Shown piece by piece: positions 41,873 through 42,300 of a DNA stretch of 42,300 nt. Where the stretch lies: assembly GCA_934177725.1 (NCBI GenBank), contig CAKPPO010000016.1:1-42300 (forward strand), written 5' to 3'. The translations under genes and the position numbers were made by a program. The notes under the pieces were generated by a model, which ran no database searches, was not told the origin of the DNA, and was given only the letters and a program-made list of their open reading frames with translations. Origin of the DNA: an uncultured Clostridia bacterium (GTDB lineage Bacteria; Bacillota; Clostridia; TANB77; CAG-508). Numbering within the stretch: the stretch's first letter is position 1; each line of letters starts with the position of its first letter.

Positions 41873-42158
41873 ACATTTTTGGACGGTTCAATTTTGTCTT
41901 TTACATAAAATATAAAACGTGACAATATTAAAATATAAACATATCAATTTGAAAAAAAGCGGATTGAAAGTAAGTAAGCTAGAAATTATTAAGAAATTTG
42001 TGGAAAGAGTTCATTTTCCAAATGGAAGGGTGCCACAAATTTCGATTATAATTTCTGCGTAACTTAGCTTGAACGAGCATTTTTTGAAAATTTATATGTT
42101 TTTATTATATTATCTTTTAAAATTATGTAAAGGATAAAATTAAACCGTCCAAAAATGT
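41873..42158. repeat. REPIN-like palindromic element D (286 bp)
   Basis: The gene-free stretch 41725-42300 is mostly this element plus element E copy 2. The ends at 41873-41908 and 42123-42158 pair over 36 positions with few mismatches, and the first 16 bp are perfect (ACATTTTTGGACGGTT). Inner pairing continues to a central stem at 41994-42003/42033-42042 (AAATTTGTGG). The ends resemble the REP-like hairpin C (GGACATTT..GGACGG..TTTTGTCC). No open frame is inside. Confidence 0.8.
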
Positions 42159-42165
42159 CCTGCAT

Positions 42166-42292
42166 AAAAAAGCGAGCCTAAGATTTTCTATCAAATGCAA
42201 ATTTTAAGAAAATCTAAGGCTCGCCATATTTATCTAGTACAGAAAGTTCTCCTACAAGGAGAACTTTCCTACTATATAAAAAATATCAGTAG
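42166..42292 (-). ncRNA. Candidate structured RNA element E, copy 2
   Basis: The order of parts is the same as in copy 1. On the minus strand: hairpin CTACT/AGTAG with an U-rich loop (42269-42292); hairpin GAAAGTTCTCC with its complement (42242-42268); linker AGATAAATATGG (42225-42236); and a long hairpin GCGAGCC... (42172-42224), followed by TTTTTTATG. The long hairpin is a textbook intrinsic terminator. It abuts element D on the left. Its upstream neighbour on the minus strand lies outside the window, so the host transcript is unknown. Confidence 0.6.
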
Positions 42293-42300
42293 AGATGTTC

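Noticed and set aside
41012..42292. Integron attC sites or cassette around the CAP gene
   Set aside because: The two direct copies lack GTTRRRY/RYYYAAC core sites, and the hairpins end in terminator-like U-tracts.

Overview
The window is AT-rich DNA with a typical Bacillota/Clostridia gene set. AAGGAGG-type ribosome binding sites precede nearly every gene. The markers are four-subunit pyruvate:ferredoxin oxidoreductase, ClpE, RicT, MinD/MinE, ComEC and sporulation-type CwlD, with GerS-like and BofC-like proteins. Together they suggest an anaerobic, probably spore-related, uncultured clostridium, perhaps from a gut. This placement is inference from gene content; no rRNA or tRNA gene was seen.

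Layout, left to right. 1-4050: the start of a repeat-built coiled-coil protein that runs off the edge, then smc, both on the minus strand. 4146-5151: a divergent HD-GYP phosphodiesterase, followed by a 171-bp perfect-ended palindromic element. 5330-10183, minus strand: an orphan EndoA/MazF toxin, a GerS/LolA-like membrane-anchored protein, and a minD-minE-rodA-dusB cluster with its own promoter. 10231-12857, minus strand: a membrane-anchored FGE/C-type-lectin-like surface protein and the CCA-adding enzyme. 12941-16346, plus strand: a phased repeat array, a strong promoter and the porG-porD-porA-porB operon, ending in a terminator shared with a convergent small ferredoxin gene. 16394-21536, minus strand: walR-walK-like, lepB, holB, ricT and ferredoxin. 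21601-22385: a Phd/YefM antitoxin with a decayed RelE/ParE toxin, and a small membrane protein. 22459-35121, minus strand: NlpC/P60 hydrolase, comEC, BofC-like protein and a 2722-residue cyclic beta-1,2-glucan synthase-like enzyme. 35268-36221: a frameshifted Rpn-family nuclease. 36732-39706, plus strand: clpE-pgsA. 39810-41724, minus strand: cwlD, a DUF4190-type protein and a CAP-domain protein.

Genes that may act together: RodA and MinDE place and build the wall and septum; the WalRK-like pair, the CAP protein, the NlpC/P60 hydrolase and CwlD bear on wall sensing and remodelling; CwlD plus the GerS-like protein recall the pair that makes muramic-delta-lactam in the spore cortex of Clostridioides difficile; the ferredoxins serve the oxidoreductase.

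The most unusual content is non-coding. (1) Two copies of an unrecognised structured element (41012-41134 and 42166-42292) share an ordered set of hairpins, a conserved linker, paired compensatory changes and, on the minus strand, an intrinsic terminator. (2) A family of REP/REPIN-like palindromes occurs at 5155-5325, 19183-19221, 36672-36712 and 41873-42158. (3) The oxidoreductase promoter carries a helically phased degenerate repeat array. (4) The surface protein has an end resembling the variable region of a diversity-generating retroelement target, although no retroelement is in the window.
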